A program made the position numbers and the translations under genes. A stretch of DNA of 36,445 bases, taken from the NCBI GenBank assembly GCA_018263115.1, contig JADFDC010000023.1, positions 1-36,445 on the forward strand, in the 5' to 3' direction. Numbering within the stretch: the stretch's first letter is position 1; each line of letters opens with the position of its first letter. Of the stretch, positions 1 through 10,033 are shown piece by piece. The notes beneath the pieces are model-generated. The model saw only the letters and a list, made by a program, of their open reading frames with translations, was not told the origin of the DNA and searched no databases. This DNA is from Thiobacillus sp. (GTDB taxonomy: Bacteria > Pseudomonadota > Gammaproteobacteria > Burkholderiales > Thiobacillaceae).

Positions 1-777
1 GATGTCAGTGGCTGTGACGCCGGGCTTGGCGTGGCCCTTGAGGTTCACGCCAACGACATCCGGCGTCAGGAAGTACACGGGCTGGCCCAGCATGGCGGCC
101 TCGGCCTCGATGCCGCCCACGCCCCAGGCCACGATGCCCAGGCCGTTGATCATGGTGGTGTGGCTGTCGGTGCCGACTAAAGTATCCGGGAAAAAGACGC
201 CATCCTTTTCCATCACGCCGCGTGCCAGGTATTCCATGTTGACCTGATGCACAATGCCGACGCCAGGGGGCACCACTTTGAAGGTATCAAACGCCTGCAT
301 GCCCCACTTGAGGAACTGGTAGCGCTCGCGGTTGCGCTCGAATTCAATCTTCATGTTGAGGTCGAGCGCGTCCTTGTTTCCATAAGCGTCGACCTGAATG
401 GAGTGGTCTACCACCATATCCACCGGCACCAGCGGCTCGATTTTCTTGGGGTCCTTGCCCATTCTTTGCGCGGCGGCGCGCATGGCGGCGAGGTCAGCCA
501 GCAACGGAACGCCGGTAAAGTCCTGCAAAATCACCCGTGCCACGGTGAAGGGGATTTCTTCCGTTCTTTCCGCGTTGGGCTTCCAGTTGGCCAGCTGTTT
601 AACGTGTTCGGTCGTGACCTTAACCCCGTCACAATTGCGTAGAACTGATTCCAGCACGATGCGGATGGATACCGGCAGTCGGGAAATCTTGCCGATGCCA
701 GTTGATTCGAGTGCAGGCAGTGAGTGGAATTGGCCGGCGGGAAATGTTTTCAGGGTGTTGAAGGGTGTGGAGGACAT
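1..777 (-). CDS. acnA: Aconitate hydratase AcnA, N-terminal part (cut by window edge)
   Basis: The minus strand is open from an ATG at 777 down to base 1, giving 259 residues of an iron-sulfur aconitase (citrate to isocitrate, TCA cycle). I read the AcnA/IRP-type start [12 protein letters not shown], then [23 protein letters not shown], the signature [16 protein letters not shown] near residue 200, and [16 protein letters not shown]. The three cluster-ligand cysteines of this family lie further downstream and are outside the window, as is about 70% of the usual 890-residue protein. It diverges from the malic enzyme gene across about 70 bases that must hold both promoters; I see no convincing hexamer pair there and no strong Shine-Dalgarno before the ATG. 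The family assignment is very secure; AcnA rather than AcnB follows from the sequence of these blocks. Confidence 0.96.
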   Translation of the reverse strand, partial: MSSTPFNTLKTFPAGQFHSLPALESTGIGKISRLPVSIRIVLESVLRNCDGVKVTTEHVKQLANWKPNAERTEEIPFTVARVILQDFTGVPLLADLAAMRAAAQRMGKDPKKIEPLVPVDMVVDHSIQVDAYGNKDALDLNMKIEFERNRERYQFLKWGMQAFDTFKVVPPGVGIVHQVNMEYLARGVMEKDGVFFPDTLVGTDSHTTMINGLGIVAWGVGGIEAEAAMLGQPVYFLTPDVVGVNLKGHAKPGVTATDI

Positions 778-848
778 GATTGGAACAGTCGGAATCAAGA
801 GCGAAAACCGTTATTCTAGCGTTTTTGCTACTTTCCCCTGTATCACCC

Positions 849-2060
849 ATGAGCAAAGCCGAACTGAAAAAGAAAGCCCTCGACTATCACCGCCTGCCCA
901 GGCCGGGCAAGCTGTCAGTCGAATCCATGAAACCCTGCGCGACCCAGTCGGAGTTGTCGCTGGCGTATTCACCCGGCGTGGCGGAGCCGGTGAGGGAAAT
1001 CGCGAAGAATCCCAAGACCGCCTACGAGTACACCAACAAGGGCAATCTGGTGGCAGTGGTGTCCAACGGCACCGCGATTCTTGGGCTGGGCAACCTGGGG
1101 CCGCTGGCTTCCAAGCCGGTGATGGAGGGCAAAGGGGTCTTGTTCAAGCGCTTTGCCGGCATCGATGTGTACGACATCGAGATCAATTCCAGAACCGTGC
1201 AGGAAGTCGTGAGCGTGGTCGAGGCCATCGCACCGACCTTTGGCGGCATCAATCTGGAAGACATTGCCGCGCCGGAATGCTTCGAGATCGAGGCGCAGCT
1301 CAAGAAAAAGCTGGATATTCCCGTGTTCCACGATGACCAGCATGGCACCGCTGTCATCATCTGTGCCGGTCTGATCAATGCGCTAAACATTCAGGGCAAG
1401 CAACTGGCCGACGTGAAAATCGTCTGCCTGGGCGCGGGCGCGGCAGGGCTTTCGTCGATGAACCTGCTGGTGGCCATGGGCGCGAAGAAGTCCAGTATCA
1501 CGCTGGTGGATTCGAAAGGTGTGGTCAGCAAAACACGCAAGGATCTGAACAAATACAAAAAGCCCTGGGCACGTGCGACCAAGGCAAAAACGCTGGAGGA
1601 AGTCATGAAGGACGCCGACGTGTTTATTGGTGTGTCGGGTGCCAATCTGGTCAGTCCGGCCATGGTCAAAAGCATGGCTGACAAGCCCGTGGTCTTTGCG
1701 CTGGCCAACCCCGATCCGGAAATCACCCCGGACAAGGCACACAAGGTGCGCAAGGATCTGATCATGGCGACCGGGCGCTCGGACTATCCGAACCAGGTCA
1801 ATAACGTACTGGGCTTTCCGTTCATTTTCCGGGGTGCGCTGGATGCGCGCGCCAGAACCATCACGCAGGACATGCTGATTGCCGCGTCGAAAGCCCTGGC
1901 GGAACTGGCGCGGGAAAAGGTGCCGAAGTCCGTGCTCAAGGCCTATGGCTTGAAGAAACTGAAATTCGGGCCGGAATACATCCTGCCCAAACCTTTCGAT
2001 CCGCGCCTGATCGATCGCATTCCCGCCGCGATCATCAAGGCGGTCAAGCGCGGAAAGTGA
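849..2060 (+). CDS. maeB: Malic enzyme, short form (malate dehydrogenase, oxaloacetate-decarboxylating)
   Basis: This gene encodes 403 residues of a bacterial malic enzyme, which oxidatively decarboxylates malate to pyruvate and yields NAD(P)H. Visible blocks are [14 protein letters not shown] near the N-terminus, [31 protein letters not shown], the metal/substrate block [10 protein letters not shown], and the nucleotide-binding GAGAAGLSS. It ends after the dehydrogenase domain, so it lacks the C-terminal phosphotransacetylase-like domain of the roughly 760-residue MaeB proteins. The frame is open upstream to a codon at 780, but I chose ATG 849 because [14 protein letters not shown] is the normal family start. 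The ribosome site is weak. The stop lies only 6 bases from the end of the convergent cytochrome gene. Whether it uses NAD or NADP cannot be read from the sequence with confidence. Confidence 0.94.
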   Translation: MSKAELKKKALDYHRLPRPGKLSVESMKPCATQSELSLAYSPGVAEPVREIAKNPKTAYEYTNKGNLVAVVSNGTAILGLGNLGPLASKPVMEGKGVLFKRFAGIDVYDIEINSRTVQEVVSVVEAIAPTFGGINLEDIAAPECFEIEAQLKKKLDIPVFHDDQHGTAVIICAGLINALNIQGKQLADVKIVCLGAGAAGLSSMNLLVAMGAKKSSITLVDSKGVVSKTRKDLNKYKKPWARATKAKTLEEVMKDADVFIGVSGANLVSPAMVKSMADKPVVFALANPDPEITPDKAHKVRKDLIMATGRSDYPNQVNNVLGFPFIFRGALDARARTITQDMLIAASKALAELAREKVPKSVLKAYGLKKLKFGPEYILPKPFDPRLIDRIPAAIIKAVKRGK

Positions 2061-2066
2061 AGCAGC

Positions 2067-2390
2067 TTATTTTTGCAGCAGCATCCAGTCCACGATGGTC
2101 TTCATCGTGTCGGGCTGGATGTTGTCGCCATGCGGGGGCATGGGTATCGAACCCCATGTGCCATGCCAGGGCCCGCCACCGCCATTTTTGACTTTCTCGT
2201 ACAGTGTGGCTGAAGCATCGGGCTGAGCCGCATAACGCTCGGCGATCTGCTTGATCGATGGCCCCACTGTTCTTCTATCCATGAGATGGCATCCCATGCA
2301 ACCATTTTTTTCAGCCAGTTCCTGACTGGCCATGATGGGAGTAGACGTCAGGGTCAAAATAACAACGCCCGAGAGTGTATGGATTTTCAT
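2067..2390 (-). CDS. Small c-type cytochrome, c551/c8 family
   Basis: This gene encodes 107 residues. A signal peptide (MKIHTLSGVVILTLTSTPIM, then AS) is followed by one heme-binding CMGCH, so this is an exported periplasmic monoheme cytochrome. The mature part matches the Pseudomonas c551 layout: the heme site near the N-terminus, VGPSIKQIA, KNGGGGPWHGTWGSIPMPPH carrying the distal Met ligand, and a C-terminal helix TIVDWMLLQK. ATG 2390 is chosen over an in-frame start at 2456 because a GGAG lies just upstream at proper spacing and the signal peptide then begins correctly. It is transcribed away from sdhC, with 68 bases between the two starts. It is likely an electron shuttle between the bc1 complex and a terminal oxidase or nitrite reductase; the partner is an inference. 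Confidence 0.9.
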   Translation of the reverse strand: MKIHTLSGVVILTLTSTPIMASQELAEKNGCMGCHLMDRRTVGPSIKQIAERYAAQPDASATLYEKVKNGGGGPWHGTWGSIPMPPHGDNIQPDTMKTIVDWMLLQK

Positions 2391-2403
2391 GCCTAACTCC
2401 TTG

Positions 2404-2431
2404 TTCACAAAATGCTGCCACAGGCTAAACT
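2404..2431 (+). promoter_or_regulatory. Possible sigma-70 promoter for the sdh operon
   Basis: TTCACA (2404-2409) and TAAACT (2426-2431) are separated by 16 bases and would start transcription about 20 bases before the sdhC ATG. The -35 matches five of six consensus bases and the -10 four of six. It sits in the 68-base divergent gap between the cytochrome gene and sdhC. This is a weak prediction made by eye. Confidence 0.35.
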
Positions 2432-2458
2432 GGTATTCATCCTCACGTCTGAACAATA

Positions 2459-2833
2459 ATGCATAACAGACCCGTTTATCTTAATTTATTTCGCCTGCAT
2501 TTACCACTGGCAGGTTGGGTTTCGATCCTGCATCGCATCAGTGGCGTCATCCTGTTTCTGGCTCTTCCGCTTGCGCTCTATCTGCTGGATCGCTCACTCT
2601 CGCATCGTTCTGGATTTGAAGAAATTTCCGCCATGATCAATAGTCCGGCAGGCCGCATGATGCTGCTTGTGACGGTTGCATCATTGGCACTCCACGCATT
2701 TGCCGGCATACGCCACTTGGCCCTGGATGTTCATTGGGGGGTGGAAAGAAATGCGGCAAGGCAATCCGCCCTCTGGGTGATCGCGGCCGCGGTTTTGGCG
2801 ATGTTGCTGGCTGGCTGGAAACTGTTCCTGTGA
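2459..2833 (+). CDS. sdhC: Succinate dehydrogenase cytochrome b556 subunit SdhC
   Basis: This gene encodes 124 residues of a membrane-anchor subunit of complex II. The N-terminus MHNRPVYLNLFRLHLPLAGWVSILHRISG is the family signature, split here as MHNRPVYLNLF plus GWVSILHRISGV; its Ser and Arg lie at the quinone site. Three hydrophobic segments follow (roughly residues 25-45, 67-85 and 103-122). The His in the second segment (SLALHAFAGIRHLALD) is the expected axial ligand of heme b. No clear Shine-Dalgarno precedes the ATG, but the start is fixed by the conserved N-terminus. It is the first gene of sdhCDAB-sdhE, and its stop overlaps the GTG start of sdhD. Confidence 0.95.
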   Translation: MHNRPVYLNLFRLHLPLAGWVSILHRISGVILFLALPLALYLLDRSLSHRSGFEEISAMINSPAGRMMLLVTVASLALHAFAGIRHLALDVHWGVERNAARQSALWVIAAAVLAMLLAGWKLFL

Positions 2834-3192
2834 AGAAAACCATTGCGGGCACCCACAGCGGAACGGGCTGGTGGCTGGCACAGCGCATTTCCGCACTGAT
2901 CCTGCTGCTGGCCGGGGCAGGATTGCTGCTTGGCTTCTGGTCAGCCTATCCGTTCGATTATTCCCAGTGGCATTCGGCTTTTCAGCAAACCTTTGTCAGA
3001 TTGCTGGTATGGCTGGTGGTTGCCAGTCTTTGTCTGCATGCCTGGATCGGCCTGCGGGATGTGCTGATGGATTATGTGAAGCCGGTTGCGATCAGGCTGC
3101 TGCTCAATGTGCTGGTGACATTGACACTGGTGCTTTGTGTGATGTGGGCGACGGCAATTCTTTGGGGCGGCAATGGACAAGCGAACATTTGA
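2830..3192 (+). CDS. sdhD: Succinate dehydrogenase membrane anchor subunit SdhD
   Basis: This gene encodes 120 residues starting with GTG at 2830, which overlaps the sdhC TGA by three bases. The frame is open further upstream to 2734, but the family start is [19 protein letters not shown]. The protein has three membrane segments (about residues 20-38, 58-78 and 93-112) and the block [16 protein letters not shown], whose His is the second heme b ligand and whose Asp/Tyr line the ubiquinone pocket. The last 20 bases overlap the start of sdhA in another frame, which suggests translational coupling. With SdhC it anchors SdhAB to the inner membrane and reduces ubiquinone. Confidence 0.93.
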   Translation: MKKTIAGTHSGTGWWLAQRISALILLLAGAGLLLGFWSAYPFDYSQWHSAFQQTFVRLLVWLVVASLCLHAWIGLRDVLMDYVKPVAIRLLLNVLVTLTLVLCVMWATAILWGGNGQANI

Positions 3193-4930
3193 TGCGGTGA
3201 TCGTTGGCGGCGGCGGCGCTGGCCTGCGCGCCGCGCTTCAGCTTGCCGGTTCGGGGTTCAAGGTCGCGGTGGTGTCCAAGGTTTTCCCGACACGCTCGCA
3301 CACGGTATCCGCCCAGGGTGGCATTACCGCCGCGCTGGGCAATGTGTCGGAAGACAACTGGCACTGGCACATGTTCGATACCGTCAAGGGTTCGGATTAC
3401 CTGGGCGACCAGGATGCCATCGAATTCATGTGCCGCGAGGCGGCCACGGCGGTGTATGAACTGGAGCACATGGGGCTGCCGTTTTCGCGGCTGGACAACG
3501 GCAAGATTTACCAGCGCGCGTTTGGAGGCCAGTCGAAGAATTTCGGCGGCGAACAGGCGATTCGTACCTGTGCCTGTGCCGACCGCACCGGCCATGCGTT
3601 GCTGCATACGCTCTATCAGCGCAACCTGGCGGCGCGTACGCAGTTCTTTGACGAATACTTCGTGCTGGATCTTGTCCGGGATGACGAGGGTTATTGCCTG
3701 GGCATTACCGCGCTGTCCATCGAAACCGGCGAGCCGATGCTGATCGAAGCGCGGGCGACCCTGCTTGCGACCGGCGGCGCGGGCCGCGTGTTCTGGAATA
3801 CCAGTAACGCCATGATCAACACCGGCGATGGCCTGGGCATGGTGCTGCGCGCCGGACTGCCGCTGGAAGACATGGAGTTCTGGCAGTTCCATCCCACCGG
3901 TATTGCGGGCGTGGGCAGTCTGATTACCGAGGGCGCGCGCGGGGAGGGCGGCTATCTCTTGAACAGCCAGGGTGAGCGCTTCATGCAGCGTTATGCCCCG
4001 CACGCGGTTGACCTTGCCTCAAGGGATGTGGTCAGTAGAGCCATTGCCACGGAAATTCACGAAGGGCGTGGCTGCGGAGAAAACAAGGATCAAGTGCTGT
4101 TAAAGCTCGACCATCTCGGAGAGAAGATCATCGCCGAACGCCTGCCCGGCATCCGCGAGCTATCCATTCGCTTTGCCGGTGTCGATCCGGTGAAGGCGCC
4201 GATTCCCGTTGCGCCTACCGCGCATTACATGATGGGCGGCATCCCCACCAATCTGCATGGCCAGGTTGTCACGCCCGCGCGCTACGGCCCCGAAGAACCC
4301 GTGCCCGGCCTTTATGCCGTCGGCGAATGCGCCTGCGTGTCCGTGCATGGCGCCAACCGTCTTGGGGGCAATTCGCTGCTCGACCTGGTGGTGTTCGGCC
4401 GGGCGGCCGGCAATCACATGATCGAAACCCTGCGCGACAATCCTTATCCACGCGCATCAACTGGCAATGACGTCAGCCGCAGTCAGCAACGACTGGCACG
4501 CTGGGATGAAAAGCGCGGCACTGAATCGGTGGATAGCCTGAGCCGCGAACTGCGTCAGCTGATGCAAAAGCATTGCGGCGTTTACCGTAGCCGAGCCGTG
4601 ATCGAGGAAGGCCTGACAAAACTACAAGCACTCGGTCAGCGCATGGCGCGCATTACCCTGGGCGATACCAGCCTTGTGTTCAACACTGCCCGCATCGAGG
4701 CGCTGGAACTGGAAAACCTCGTGCTGGTTGCCCGCGCCACCCTGGTTTCCGCGCTGGCGCGCGAGGAAAGCCGCGGCGCCCACACGCGAGAGGATTTTCC
4801 CCGGCGGGACGATGATCACTGGCTCAAGCACACGCTTTATTCGCTGGAAGGCGACCAGCTTGATTACAAACCGGTTCGTCTCAGGGCGCTGTCCGTGGAA
4901 ACGTTCAAACCCAAGGCGCGGAGCTATTGA
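3173..4930 (+). CDS. sdhA: Succinate dehydrogenase flavoprotein subunit SdhA
   Basis: This gene encodes 585 residues, normal for the family. It oxidises succinate to fumarate on the cytoplasmic face of the inner membrane. The FAD dinucleotide fold [12 protein letters not shown] is at residues 11-22, and [10 protein letters not shown] carries the His (residue 43) that binds FAD covalently. [20 protein letters not shown] and [10 protein letters not shown] form the dicarboxylate site, and [21 protein letters not shown] is the C-terminal FAD-binding block (read in two parts). It starts inside the end of sdhD and its TGA overlaps the sdhB ATG. Nothing in the sequence suggests fumarate-reductase specialisation. 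Confidence 0.98.
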   Translation: MDKRTFDAVIVGGGGAGLRAALQLAGSGFKVAVVSKVFPTRSHTVSAQGGITAALGNVSEDNWHWHMFDTVKGSDYLGDQDAIEFMCREAATAVYELEHMGLPFSRLDNGKIYQRAFGGQSKNFGGEQAIRTCACADRTGHALLHTLYQRNLAARTQFFDEYFVLDLVRDDEGYCLGITALSIETGEPMLIEARATLLATGGAGRVFWNTSNAMINTGDGLGMVLRAGLPLEDMEFWQFHPTGIAGVGSLITEGARGEGGYLLNSQGERFMQRYAPHAVDLASRDVVSRAIATEIHEGRGCGENKDQVLLKLDHLGEKIIAERLPGIRELSIRFAGVDPVKAPIPVAPTAHYMMGGIPTNLHGQVVTPARYGPEEPVPGLYAVGECACVSVHGANRLGGNSLLDLVVFGRAAGNHMIETLRDNPYPRASTGNDVSRSQQRLARWDEKRGTESVDSLSRELRQLMQKHCGVYRSRAVIEEGLTKLQALGQRMARITLGDTSLVFNTARIEALELENLVLVARATLVSALAREESRGAHTREDFPRRDDDHWLKHTLYSLEGDQLDYKPVRLRALSVETFKPKARSY

Positions 4931-5625
4931 TGAAGTTCAGCCTTTACCGCTATCAACCCGACTCAGGCCAGCAACCCGCCATGCAGGAGGTTGAGCTTGC
5001 GATCGACCCCGCTGGCAAGATGCTGCTTGACGCTTTGATTGAACTGAAAGCACACGATGACACGCTTGCCTTCCGGCGTTCCTGCCGCGAAGGTGTCTGC
5101 GGGTCGGATGCGGTCAACGTCAACGGCCGCAACGTGCTGGCCTGCATCACGCCGCTTTCCGGATTGAAGGAACCCATCGAAATCCGCCCGCTGCCGGGGT
5201 TGCCCATCATTCGCGATTTTGTCGTCGACATGGAACCCTTTTTCCGCCAGTACAAATCCATCAAGCCCTGGCTGGTCAATGAAGACCCCGAGCCCGAACG
5301 GGAGCGTCTGCAATTACCGGAAGAGCGCGCCGAACTGGAAGGCGCCTACGAATGCATACTCTGCGGCTGCTGCACCACGTCCTGTCCCTCGTTCTGGTGG
5401 CATCCGGACAAGTTTGTCGGCCCGGCCGGCCTGCTTCAGGCCTGGCGCTTTATCGCCGACAGCCGTGACCAGGCCACCGAGGAAAGGCTGGATTATCTGG
5501 AAGATACCTATCGCCTGTACCGCTGCCGCGGCATCATGAACTGCGTGGAATCGTGCCCCAAGGGACTGAATCCTACCGAGGCGATCGGCCGGATCAAGTC
5601 CTTGCTGGTGAAGCGCAAGGTGTGA
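4930..5625 (+). CDS. sdhB: Succinate dehydrogenase iron-sulfur subunit SdhB
   Basis: This gene encodes 231 residues that carry electrons from FAD to ubiquinone. The N-terminal ferredoxin-like domain has CREGVCGSDAVNVNG and VLAC for the 2Fe-2S cluster. The C-terminal domain has CILCGCCTTSCPSFWW and CRGIMNCVESCPKGLNP, the ligands of the 4Fe-4S and 3Fe-4S clusters. The ATG at 4930 shares one base with the sdhA stop; a TTG one codon upstream is also in frame, but the ATG fits the family start MKFSLYRY. The stop codon merges directly into a GAGGAG-rich repeat that precedes sdhE. Confidence 0.98.
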   Translation: MKFSLYRYQPDSGQQPAMQEVELAIDPAGKMLLDALIELKAHDDTLAFRRSCREGVCGSDAVNVNGRNVLACITPLSGLKEPIEIRPLPGLPIIRDFVVDMEPFFRQYKSIKPWLVNEDPEPERERLQLPEERAELEGAYECILCGCCTTSCPSFWWHPDKFVGPAGLLQAWRFIADSRDQATEERLDYLEDTYRLYRCRGIMNCVESCPKGLNPTEAIGRIKSLLVKRKV

Positions 5626-5695
5626 GGAGAGAGGCGTGAGGCATGAGGAGAGCGATGATTTGGCCCCCCCTGACAAAGGGGGGATGGGGGGATTT
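5622..5695. repeat. Interspersed repeat: GTGAGG-type short repeats plus C7/G6 inverted repeat
   Basis: From the sdhB stop onward there are degenerate tandem units (GTGAGGAGA, GCGTGAGGC, ATGAGGAGA) up to about 5652. A C-run (5664-5670) then faces a G-run (5678-5683) across the loop TGACAAA, followed by ATGGGGGGATTT. Such CCCCCC-TTTGTC-GGGGGG elements are dispersed in many bacterial genomes, and their translation typically gives peptides like APPDKGGMGGF. The element is in frame with sdhE and forms its apparent N-terminus. I infer mobility only from the element type; no second copy lies in this window. Confidence 0.7.
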
Positions 5696-5938
5696 GTTGG
5701 TCGCACCGAAACCCTGCGCCGACTGCGCTGGCGCTGCCGGCGCGGCCTGCTGGAACTGGATGTCTGGCTGGAGAGGTTTGCCAGCGCGCAATTGCCCCGG
5801 CTGACAGAGCAGCAATGCGAGTTGCTCGAAAAGCTGCTGAAGGAAGCCGATGCGGATTTGCTGGCCTGGCTTCAGGGCCGGCAGCCCGTTCCAGAGGTGT
5901 ATGAACAAATAGTTTACAGCGTCCGGACGGCTGGGTGA
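5636..5938 (+). CDS. sdhE: FAD assembly factor SdhE
   Basis: SdhE promotes covalent flavinylation of SdhA. The core is clear: LRRLRWRCRRGLLELDVWLE contains the invariant RGxxE motif, followed by the helical bundle LTEQQCELLEKLLKEADADL and LLAWLQGRQPVP. The start is uncertain. GTG 5636 has a good GAGGAG six bases upstream and gives 100 residues, but the first 22 or so are encoded by an interspersed repeat. ATG 5684 would give 84 residues, closer to the usual length, but has only a G-run in front. The position right after sdhB and before gltA is typical for the family. I am sure of the gene and unsure of its start. Confidence 0.9.
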   Translation: MRHEESDDLAPPDKGGMGGFVGRTETLRRLRWRCRRGLLELDVWLERFASAQLPRLTEQQCELLEKLLKEADADLLAWLQGRQPVPEVYEQIVYSVRTAG

Positions 5939-5990
5939 TTCGCGCCGGCCGCGTTAAAATCAATTTCAGCGCATTTAAGCGGGCCAGGTC

Positions 5991-7292
5991 ATGAGCGACA
6001 ATAACACCGTCACCCTTACTTTCAGCGATGGACGTCCTTCCATCGAGTTGCCTATGCTCGACAGCACACTGGGCAAACAGGTTGTGGATGTGCGCCCCCT
6101 GGCGGCACAGGGTATCTATACGCTGGATCCCGGCTTTACCGCAACGGCCAGTTGCGAGTCGAGCATTTCCTATATCGATGGCGAGCAAGGGTTGCTGTCA
6201 CATCGCGGATATACCATCGAGGATCTGGCCTACAAGTCGGACTTCATGGAGGTCTGTTATTTGCTGCTTTACGGCGAATTGCCGACTGCGGAACAAAAGC
6301 AGCACTTTAGTTACATGATCAATCATCACAGCATGCTGCACGATCAGATGGATAACGTGTTTCGCGGTTTTCGACGCTCGGCACATCCCATGGCGTTGAT
6401 GATTGGTGTCACGGGTGCCATGTCGGCGTTTTATCCCGAAGCGCAAGAGGTGTTCGATCCACGCAGTCGCGAGATATCCGCTCACCGATTGCTGGCAAAG
6501 ATACCCACCGTCGCGGCCTGGGCCTACAAGTACACACGGGGCGAGCCTTTCATGTACCCGCAGAATAAACTGGGCTACGCGGAAAATTTCCTCTACATGA
6601 TGCATGCCACGCCCTGCGAATCATATGAGGTCAAACCGGTGCTGGCACGCGCACTGGACCGGATTTTCATCCTTCATGCGGATCATGAGCAGAACGCATC
6701 GACCTCAACGGTCAGGCTGGCAGGCTCTTCCGGCGCCACGCCGTTTGCCTGCATGGCCGCAGGCATGGCGTCGCTTTGGGGGCCGTTGCACGGCGGCGCC
6801 AATGAAGCCGTTCTCAAGATGCTGGAAGAAATCGGCGACGTCAAACGCATCCCGGACTTCATCGCGCGCGCCAAGGACAAGTCCACCGGCTTCCGCCTGA
6901 TGGGATTTGGCCATCGCATCTACAAGAATTTCGATCCACGCGCCAATGTCATCCGCGAAACCGCGCACGAAGTGCTGGATGAACTCGACATGCACGACGA
7001 TCCGCAATTCAGGATCGCGCTGGAACTTGAACGCATTGCGCTGGAGGATGATTACTTCATCCAGAAGAAGCTGTATCCCAATGTGGATTTCTATTCCGGC
7101 ATCGTTTTCCGGGCATTGGGTATTCCTGCGGCGATGTTCACGCCGATTTTCGCGCTAGCGAGAACGGCGGGCTGGGTGGCGCAATGGAGCGAAATGCTGT
7201 CCGATCCCGCGCACAAGATCGGCCGCCCGCGCCAGCGCTACACGGGGCCGCAGTTGCGTGAATTCGTGCCGGTCGAGAAGCGCGGCGTGTAA
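5991..7292 (+). CDS. gltA: Citrate synthase GltA (type II, hexameric type)
   Basis: This gene encodes 433 residues that condense oxaloacetate and acetyl-CoA. The N-terminal strand region characteristic of the large Gram-negative type is present ([20 protein letters not shown]). The catalytic residues are visible in [14 protein letters not shown] and [11 protein letters not shown] (the two His), [14 protein letters not shown], and PNVDFYSG (the Asp). An AGG lies seven bases upstream of the ATG. The 52-base gap after sdhE has no terminator, so gltA probably shares the sdh transcript. Length and motifs are regular; the hexameric, NADH-sensitive class is inferred from family knowledge. Confidence 0.98.
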   Translation: MSDNNTVTLTFSDGRPSIELPMLDSTLGKQVVDVRPLAAQGIYTLDPGFTATASCESSISYIDGEQGLLSHRGYTIEDLAYKSDFMEVCYLLLYGELPTAEQKQHFSYMINHHSMLHDQMDNVFRGFRRSAHPMALMIGVTGAMSAFYPEAQEVFDPRSREISAHRLLAKIPTVAAWAYKYTRGEPFMYPQNKLGYAENFLYMMHATPCESYEVKPVLARALDRIFILHADHEQNASTSTVRLAGSSGATPFACMAAGMASLWGPLHGGANEAVLKMLEEIGDVKRIPDFIARAKDKSTGFRLMGFGHRIYKNFDPRANVIRETAHEVLDELDMHDDPQFRIALELERIALEDDYFIQKKLYPNVDFYSGIVFRALGIPAAMFTPIFALARTAGWVAQWSEMLSDPAHKIGRPRQRYTGPQLREFVPVEKRGV

Positions 7293-7321
7293 GGAAGACT
7301 GGAGTCAGACGGCTGATTCCC

Positions 7322-10033
7322 ATGAACCAAAAGGACTGGATAGACAGCAGTGCCCTATACGCCGCAAACGCTGCATACTTTGAGACGTTTCCGGACATGC
7401 TGCCTCCCGCTGTGCTGGAGCAGGGTGATTCCGTTTACGGTCAGGAATCGATCGACCGGCTCGAGCGCCTGTGGGAATCCAAACAGGTCGGCGCGCTGCG
7501 CATCATCAATGCCTATCGTTTTCTCGGCGCAAGACAGGCTGATCTGGATCCTCTCAAGTGCTTTCCCGTTGAACGGCTCCCTGAACTGACACCGGAATAC
7601 TACGGCCTGGGCCCTGCCGATCTGGATCGCGAATTCGACACCGGCACGCTGCTGGGCACCAAGCGGGCAAAACTTTCCGACACGCTGGCAAGGCTCAACC
7701 GCATTTATTGCGGCACGGTTGGCGTCGAGTACATGCACCTGTCCGACGTGCCCCGCAAGCGCTGGATTCAGGAGCACCTGGAAGGGACGGATGGAAATTA
7801 TCAACATCCGGCCGAGATCAAGCGGCAACTGCTGAAGCGCCTGACCGACGCAGAAACGCTGGAGAAATTCATCCACACCCGCCATGTCGGACAGAAGCGG
7901 TTTTCGCTGGAAGGCGCCGAAAGCCTCATTCCACTGCTGGATACGGTAATTTCGCGGGCAGCATTGCACGGCGCACGCGAGATCGTCATGGGCATGGCGC
8001 ATCGCGGACGCATCAACGTGCTCTGCAATCTTCTGGGGCGCTCGCTGGATGACTTGTTCGAGCAGGCCAAAAACGGCGGACCTGATTCTCCCCTGTCGGG
8101 CGATGTGAAGTATCACCAGGGTTTTTCCAACGACATGGCCACGCCGTATGGCGCCGTCCATCTGGCGCTGGCCTTCAATCCCTCGCATCTTGAAATTGTC
8201 CATCCAGTGGTGCGCGGCTCCGTGCGCGCGCGGCAGGACCGACGAGGAGACATCAAGGGTTACGAAGTGGTGCCGGTCATTCTGCATGGCGACGCGGCGC
8301 TGTCCGGGCAGGGGGTAGTCATGGAAAGCCTGAACATGTCGCAGACGCGAGGATTCAGGAATGGCGGCGCGATCCATGTCGTCATCAACAATCAGATCGG
8401 TTTCACCACCTCCGACCCACGCGATGTGCGCTCCAGCCTGTACTGCACGGATGTGGCAAAGATGGTGGAAGCGCCCGTGTTCCACGTCAATGCCGACGAT
8501 GTCGATGCGGTGGCCTGGGTGACGCAACTGGCCGTGGATTTCCGCTACACGTTCCATAAAAATGTCTTCATTGACCTGGTCTGTTTCCGCCGTCATGGCC
8601 ACAACGAACAGGATGATCCGCTGGTTACACAGCCATTGATGTATCGCAAGGTACAGGCGCATCCCGGCACGCGCGCCAGATACGCGATGCAGTTACAGAA
8701 CGAGGGCGTCATGGCATCAGGCGAGGCCGATGCCATGATCGAGGCGTGCAGGATGCAACTTGAACAGGGCAAAAGCCTGAGCCCGCCCGCTGCGTCCGAT
8801 TTCAAGCAGATGTTTGCAACCAACTGGGGGCGCTTCAGGGGCGGAGACATCAACCAGGCTACGGATACTTCAATACCGTTGCAAGACCTGCAACGGCTGG
8901 GCCAATCCATTACACGGAAACCCGAAAACTTCATGCTGCACAATCGGGTTGCCAAAGTGGTCGAGGATCGCCGCCTGATGACAGATGGCGAGCAGCCTCT
9001 GGACTGGGGCATGGCCGAGCATCTGGCATTTGCCAGCCTGCTGGACAAGGGCATCAATGTGCGGCTTTCCGGTCAGGATTCCGGGCGCGGCACCTTTTTC
9101 CATCGCCATGCCGTGTGGCACGACCAGAATCGCCAGCTGCGATCTACAGGCGATTACGTTCCGCTGGAACACCTGCACGAGCGACAGGGCAGCTTTACCG
9201 TGATCGATTCGCTTCTTTCTGAAGAGGCTGTGCTGGGCTTCGAATATGGCTACGCAACGTCTGAGCCGGATACGCTGACCCTCTGGGAAGCGCAGTTCGG
9301 CGACTTTGCCAATGGCGCGCAGGTGGTGATCGACCAGTTCATCGCCAGCGGTGAAACCAAGTGGGGACGACTGTGCGGTCTGGTGCTGCTGCTGCCCCAT
9401 GGCTATGAAGGGCAGGGGCCGGAACATTCCTCCGGCCGAATTGAACGCTTCATGCAGCTTTCCGGACAGAACAACTGGCAGGTGTGCATTCCCACCCTGC
9501 CGTCGCAAATTTTCCATCTGCTGCGCAGGCAGATTGTGCGGCCGGTGCGCAAACCGCTGGTTGTATTCACCCCCAAGAGCCTGCTGCGGCATCCCCTGGC
9601 AATTTCCAGCCTGAATGATCTGGCCAATGGCGGTTTCATGGCCATGATCGACGACACCGTTCCTGCTGACCAGGTCAAGCGGGTGGTGGTCTGCGGAGGC
9701 AAAATTTATTTTGATTTGCTGGTCGCGCGCGGCGATCGCACCGATGTGGCGCTGGTGCGTACCGAGCAGCTATATCCATTTCCGGAAGAAATCCTGCGAG
9801 GCATCCTGCTACGTTATGCCAGTGCCAGCGAGTTTGTCTGGGCGCAGGAGGAACCGATGAACCAGGGCGCATGGTACGCGATTCTGCATCACCTCAATCA
9901 CTGCCTGCAAAACGACTTGCGCTTTGTTTATGCGGGGCGCGAGGCGGCATCGGCGCCGGCCTCCGGCTATGCATCGCGGCATCAGGCCGAGCAGCAGCAG
10001 GTCGTGAACGCGGCACTCGGAGCCCCCGCATGA
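7322..10033 (+). CDS. sucA: 2-oxoglutarate dehydrogenase E1 component SucA
   Basis: This gene encodes 903 residues, slightly shorter than the usual 930-950. SucA is the thiamine-diphosphate decarboxylase of the oxoglutarate dehydrogenase complex. Visible blocks are [49 protein letters not shown], the TPP/Mg site from [19 protein letters not shown] through [21 protein letters not shown], and the transketolase-like C-terminal part with [19 protein letters not shown] and [19 protein letters not shown]. The short N-terminal segment ([16 protein letters not shown]), which docks on E2 in other bacteria, is present. The stop overlaps the sucB ATG by four bases, so translation is coupled. Confidence 0.97.
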   Translation: MNQKDWIDSSALYAANAAYFETFPDMLPPAVLEQGDSVYGQESIDRLERLWESKQVGALRIINAYRFLGARQADLDPLKCFPVERLPELTPEYYGLGPADLDREFDTGTLLGTKRAKLSDTLARLNRIYCGTVGVEYMHLSDVPRKRWIQEHLEGTDGNYQHPAEIKRQLLKRLTDAETLEKFIHTRHVGQKRFSLEGAESLIPLLDTVISRAALHGAREIVMGMAHRGRINVLCNLLGRSLDDLFEQAKNGGPDSPLSGDVKYHQGFSNDMATPYGAVHLALAFNPSHLEIVHPVVRGSVRARQDRRGDIKGYEVVPVILHGDAALSGQGVVMESLNMSQTRGFRNGGAIHVVINNQIGFTTSDPRDVRSSLYCTDVAKMVEAPVFHVNADDVDAVAWVTQLAVDFRYTFHKNVFIDLVCFRRHGHNEQDDPLVTQPLMYRKVQAHPGTRARYAMQLQNEGVMASGEADAMIEACRMQLEQGKSLSPPAASDFKQMFATNWGRFRGGDINQATDTSIPLQDLQRLGQSITRKPENFMLHNRVAKVVEDRRLMTDGEQPLDWGMAEHLAFASLLDKGINVRLSGQDSGRGTFFHRHAVWHDQNRQLRSTGDYVPLEHLHERQGSFTVIDSLLSEEAVLGFEYGYATSEPDTLTLWEAQFGDFANGAQVVIDQFIASGETKWGRLCGLVLLLPHGYEGQGPEHSSGRIERFMQLSGQNNWQVCIPTLPSQIFHLLRRQIVRPVRKPLVVFTPKSLLRHPLAISSLNDLANGGFMAMIDDTVPADQVKRVVVCGGKIYFDLLVARGDRTDVALVRTEQLYPFPEEILRGILLRYASASEFVWAQEEPMNQGAWYAILHHLNHCLQNDLRFVYAGREAASAPASGYASRHQAEQQQVVNAALGAPA

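Noticed and set aside
3104-4003. A 299-codon open frame on the minus strand opposite sdhD/sdhA
   Set aside because: Antisense shadow of sdhA; no motif, no start signal.
5622-5695. CRISPR-like tandem repeat
   Set aside because: Units are short, degenerate and without spacers; there is no cas gene. It fits an interspersed repeat instead.
7355-8662. A 435-codon open frame on the minus strand opposite sucA
   Set aside because: It lies entirely within the well-supported sucA gene, its translation shows no known motif and is rich in His/Arg/Gln as expected from the antisense of GC-rich coding DNA.
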